Assembly (NCBI GenBank): GCA_003694055.1 | Contig: RFLC01000124.1 | Location: 1-6,401 of the forward strand | Reading direction: 5' to 3' | Length of the DNA stretch: 6,401 bases | DNA from: Candidatus Pacearchaeota archaeon | GTDB lineage: Archaea > Nanobdellota > Nanobdellia > Pacearchaeales > GW2011-AR1 | Notes under the pieces: generated by a model | The model's input: the letters and a program-made list of their open reading frames with translations, nothing else | Database searches by the model: none | Told to the model about the DNA's origin: nothing | In this document: in pieces, positions 4,647-6,401 of the stretch | How the letters are laid out: every line of letters starts with the position of its first letter | How positions within the stretch are numbered: the first letter of the stretch is position 1 | Translations under genes and position numbers: made by a program

Positions 4647-5480
4647 ATGAAGCTTTTTATTGACAGCGCGGACATTGAAGAGATTGAGATAGCGTTGAAA
4701 GGCTCAATTATCGACGGCGTTACTACAAATCCGAGTTTGATAAAGAAGGCGGTTGAAAAGTATCGGGGGCGCTCTGGAAAGGGGAAGCTTGATATGCAAA
4801 CGTACATTGAGGACATTCTGAGGTTAGTTGGGAGGTCGCGCCCGGTGAGTTTGGAGGTTGCAGGCACTAGCTATCGCGAGATGGTGCGCGAGGGCAAAAC
4901 CCTTTACAAGAGATTCAACAGAGTTGCAAGGAATGTTGTTGTGAAAATACCTGTTAATCCCTCGCTGAAGCTTGACTCGGTGAGCGATTTTGACGGGATA
5001 AAGGCAATCCACGCGCTAGCGCAAGAGGGAATTCCGGTGAACTGCACTCTTGTCTTCACGCCAGAGCAGGCATTGCTTGCAGCAAAGGCAGGCGCGAAAA
5101 TGGTTAGCCCGTTCGCTGGCAGGGTTGATGATTATCTTCGCACAAAAATTGGCAAGAAGTTCGGGAAGGGTGATTACTTCCCTGCTCACGGGATTGTGAA
5201 GGGCAAGGCGTTAGTTGAGGATAACGGAGTGATTTCAGGAGTTGACTTGGTTGCGCAAATTGCACAGCTTTTTTCCTTGCACAACATTCAATGCGAGGTT
5301 CTTGCAGCGAGCATTCGCAATCCGCGCCAGCTTCGCGAGGCAGCTTTGGCAGGAGCGCACATTGCAACTGCTCCTTTGGCTGTGTTGAAGCAATGCACTC
5401 AGCATGAGAAAACAGTTGAGGGAATGAAGAAATTCACGAAGGACATTGTTCCAGAGTATGCAAAAATTTTAAAACCATAA
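4647..5480 (+). CDS. tal: Transaldolase (TalC-like, long form)
   Basis: This 277-residue cytoplasmic class I aldolase-fold enzyme would transfer a dihydroxyacetone unit between sugar phosphates in the non-oxidative pentose phosphate pathway. Visible family features in order are Asp6, TTNPS (26-30), the Schiff-base lysine Lys100 in VVVKIPVNP, NCTLVFTPEQ (132-141), VSPFAGRVDD (153-162), ASIRNPRQL (221-229) and ATAPLAVL (240-247). Glu70 and Phe137 occupy positions that are Gln and Tyr in fructose-6-phosphate aldolase, favouring transaldolase. The small TalC group is usually about 215-220 residues; the excess here is an insertion near 38-52 and a larger one at about 163-197, between RVDD and GVDLV. 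It is the first gene of an operon with a TATA box 24 bases upstream. Confidence 0.92.
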   Translation: MKLFIDSADIEEIEIALKGSIIDGVTTNPSLIKKAVEKYRGRSGKGKLDMQTYIEDILRLVGRSRPVSLEVAGTSYREMVREGKTLYKRFNRVARNVVVKIPVNPSLKLDSVSDFDGIKAIHALAQEGIPVNCTLVFTPEQALLAAKAGAKMVSPFAGRVDDYLRTKIGKKFGKGDYFPAHGIVKGKALVEDNGVISGVDLVAQIAQLFSLHNIQCEVLAASIRNPRQLREAALAGAHIATAPLAVLKQCTQHEKTVEGMKKFTKDIVPEYAKILKP

Positions 5481-5483
5481 AAA

Positions 5484-5490
5484 GGAGGTG
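5484..5490 (+). promoter_or_regulatory. Strong Shine-Dalgarno sequence inside the operon
   Basis: GGAGGTG is complementary to the 3' end of 16S rRNA and ends 5 bases before the ATG at 5496. It is the clearest ribosome binding site in the window and fixes the start of the 91-residue gene. Unlike the leaderless first genes, this internal gene depends on it. Confidence 0.85.
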
Positions 5491-5495
5491 CTGCG

Positions 5496-5771
5496 ATGAA
5501 CAACGAGGTTTACATTCCGAGAGAGCAAGTTGACGGAGCTCTTGCACCGCGTTCGCAAGTAAGGATTCACGCACACCCAGTTGAGTTGATTTTAAGGGCT
5601 GGGCTTGACTACACTGCGCACTTTTATCGCGGAGACGGCTTGGAGCGAGAGATTGAGAGCTATGAGCTTCGCGTGCTGCGTTCGTGTTGCAATAAGAGGG
5701 GGAGAGCGTTTTACGTTGTTCTGCGCGCAAGGGTTGAACAACCGGCAGGCACTCGCAGGCAAGACAACTAA
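5496..5771 (+). CDS. Small soluble protein of unknown function in the tal operon
   Basis: This 91-residue protein has no membrane segment or signal peptide. Alternating hydrophobic and polar residues (QVRIHAHPVELIL 21-33, DYTAHFYRG 38-46, YELRVL 56-61, AFYVVLRARV 71-80) suggest a small mostly beta domain. It has many Arg residues, a Cys64-Cys65 pair, and a Thr-Arg-Arg-Gln-Asp-Asn tail. I do not recognise a family. The start is set by GGAGGTG five bases before the ATG. It lies 15 bases after transaldolase, and its stop is one base from the next ATG, so the three genes are very likely cotranscribed and the last two translationally coupled. This suggests a role linked to its neighbours, possibly nucleotide or sugar-phosphate related. 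Confidence 0.85.
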   Translation: MNNEVYIPREQVDGALAPRSQVRIHAHPVELILRAGLDYTAHFYRGDGLEREIESYELRVLRSCCNKRGRAFYVVLRARVEQPAGTRRQDN

Positions 5772-5772
5772 C

Positions 5773-6401
5773 ATGCCTGAGAGGGTTTCGCGGAAGAGGT
5801 CTAAACGAGATTCGCAGAAAAAGGATCTAGACAGGTTTGAGGGAGAGCTGGCGAAGAGAGAGTTTAGAGTGGCTATTTTTGGTTCGGCGCGCATCAAACG
5901 CAACGACGCGCTTTACAAGAAAATCTACACTCTTGGCAGGATGTTGGGTGAGCGGAACATTGACATTGTCACTGGCGGCGGGCCAGGGCTGATGGAAGCG
6001 GCGAGCAAAGGCCACAAGGCAGGAAGCGCAAAAACCAACGCGCACACGATTGGGTTGAACATAAAGTTGCCAAGAGAACAAGAGTTTAATCCTTACTTGG
6101 ATTTCAAAAAAGAGTTTTACACATTTTCAGCTCGTTTGGATAGTTTTATGCAACTCTCGAACGCGGTTGTTGTTGCACACGGAGGCGTTGGAACATTGTT
6201 AGAGTTCTTTTACACCTGGCAGCTTGAGCAAGTTGAGCACATTTGCCACATTCCAATCATACTTTTCGGACCGATGTGGAGAGGGTTGGTGAGCTGGCTC
6301 AAGAGTCAACCGCTGAGGCGAGGGTATTTTGACAAGAAAGATTTGGCAAACATCTACCATGCAGAAAGTTGTTCGCGCGTAATTGAAATTATTGACAAAA
6401 C
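5773..6401 (+). CDS. LOG-family Rossmann protein (partial, runs off window)
   Basis: The first 209 residues are present; the end lies beyond the window. After a basic leader (1-30) comes a Rossmann-like domain: VAIFGSAR (33-40), VTGGGPGLMEAASKG (66-80), GLNIKLPREQ (94-103), a Phe-x-Ala-Arg-Leu step (118-122) and HGGVGTLLE (136-144). This is the order of the LOG/'lysine decarboxylase-like' family, whose characterised members are phosphoribohydrolases releasing ribose 5-phosphate from nucleoside monophosphates, as in cytokinin activation. The family signature PGGxGTxxE has His136 in place of Pro, and the usual Arg-Lys pair is Arg121-Leu122, so activity may differ. Glu144 is kept. It starts one base after the preceding stop without a clear ribosome binding site, suggesting translational coupling. 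Earlier starts are not available in frame within the operon. Confidence 0.88.
   Translation, partial: MPERVSRKRSKRDSQKKDLDRFEGELAKREFRVAIFGSARIKRNDALYKKIYTLGRMLGERNIDIVTGGGPGLMEAASKGHKAGSAKTNAHTIGLNIKLPREQEFNPYLDFKKEFYTFSARLDSFMQLSNAVVVAHGGVGTLLEFFYTWQLEQVEHICHIPIILFGPMWRGLVSWLKSQPLRRGYFDKKDLANIYHAESCSRVIEIIDK

Overview
The window reads as a gene-dense piece of an archaeal chromosome. Two things point to Archaea. One is a small zinc-ribbon protein that matches Nop10, an H/ACA RNP subunit known from archaea and eukaryotes. The other is the promoter layout: an AT-rich TATA-like box sits about 23-28 bases upstream of the ATG of nearly every first gene, leaving little or no 5' leader, while the clearest Shine-Dalgarno sequence precedes a gene inside an operon. 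The bacterial-looking single-knuckle methionyl-tRNA synthetase and the compact, hypothetical-rich gene set would fit a small-genome (DPANN-like) archaeon, but that placement is inference.

Layout: a possible transglutaminase-fold protein (38-718, +) is followed by a GC hairpin, a T-rich tract and a palindrome-rich intergenic region. A 68-residue two-helix membrane protein (981-1187, +) comes next and converges on Nop10 (1362-1213, -). A 495-base stretch with no convincing gene but several strong hairpins (1363-1857) lies between Nop10 and a multi-pass membrane protein (2622-1858, -). That protein lies just downstream of methionyl-tRNA synthetase (4179-2734, -), and both point leftward, each with its own TATA-like box. 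A 467-base region (4180-4646) separates the divergent MetRS and transaldolase genes; it holds both promoters, a palindrome near the transaldolase promoter and one doubtful 55-codon ORF.

The right end is an operon on the + strand: transaldolase (4647-5480), a 91-residue protein of unknown function with a perfect GGAGGTG ribosome binding site (5496-5771), and a LOG/'lysine decarboxylase'-type Rossmann protein (5773 to beyond the window end). The outer two could be linked through ribose 5-phosphate, since LOG-type enzymes can release it from nucleoside monophosphates and transaldolase belongs to the non-oxidative pentose phosphate route. However, the LOG signature is altered here, so that link is a hypothesis. 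No tRNA, rRNA, CRISPR array or insertion sequence was recognised.
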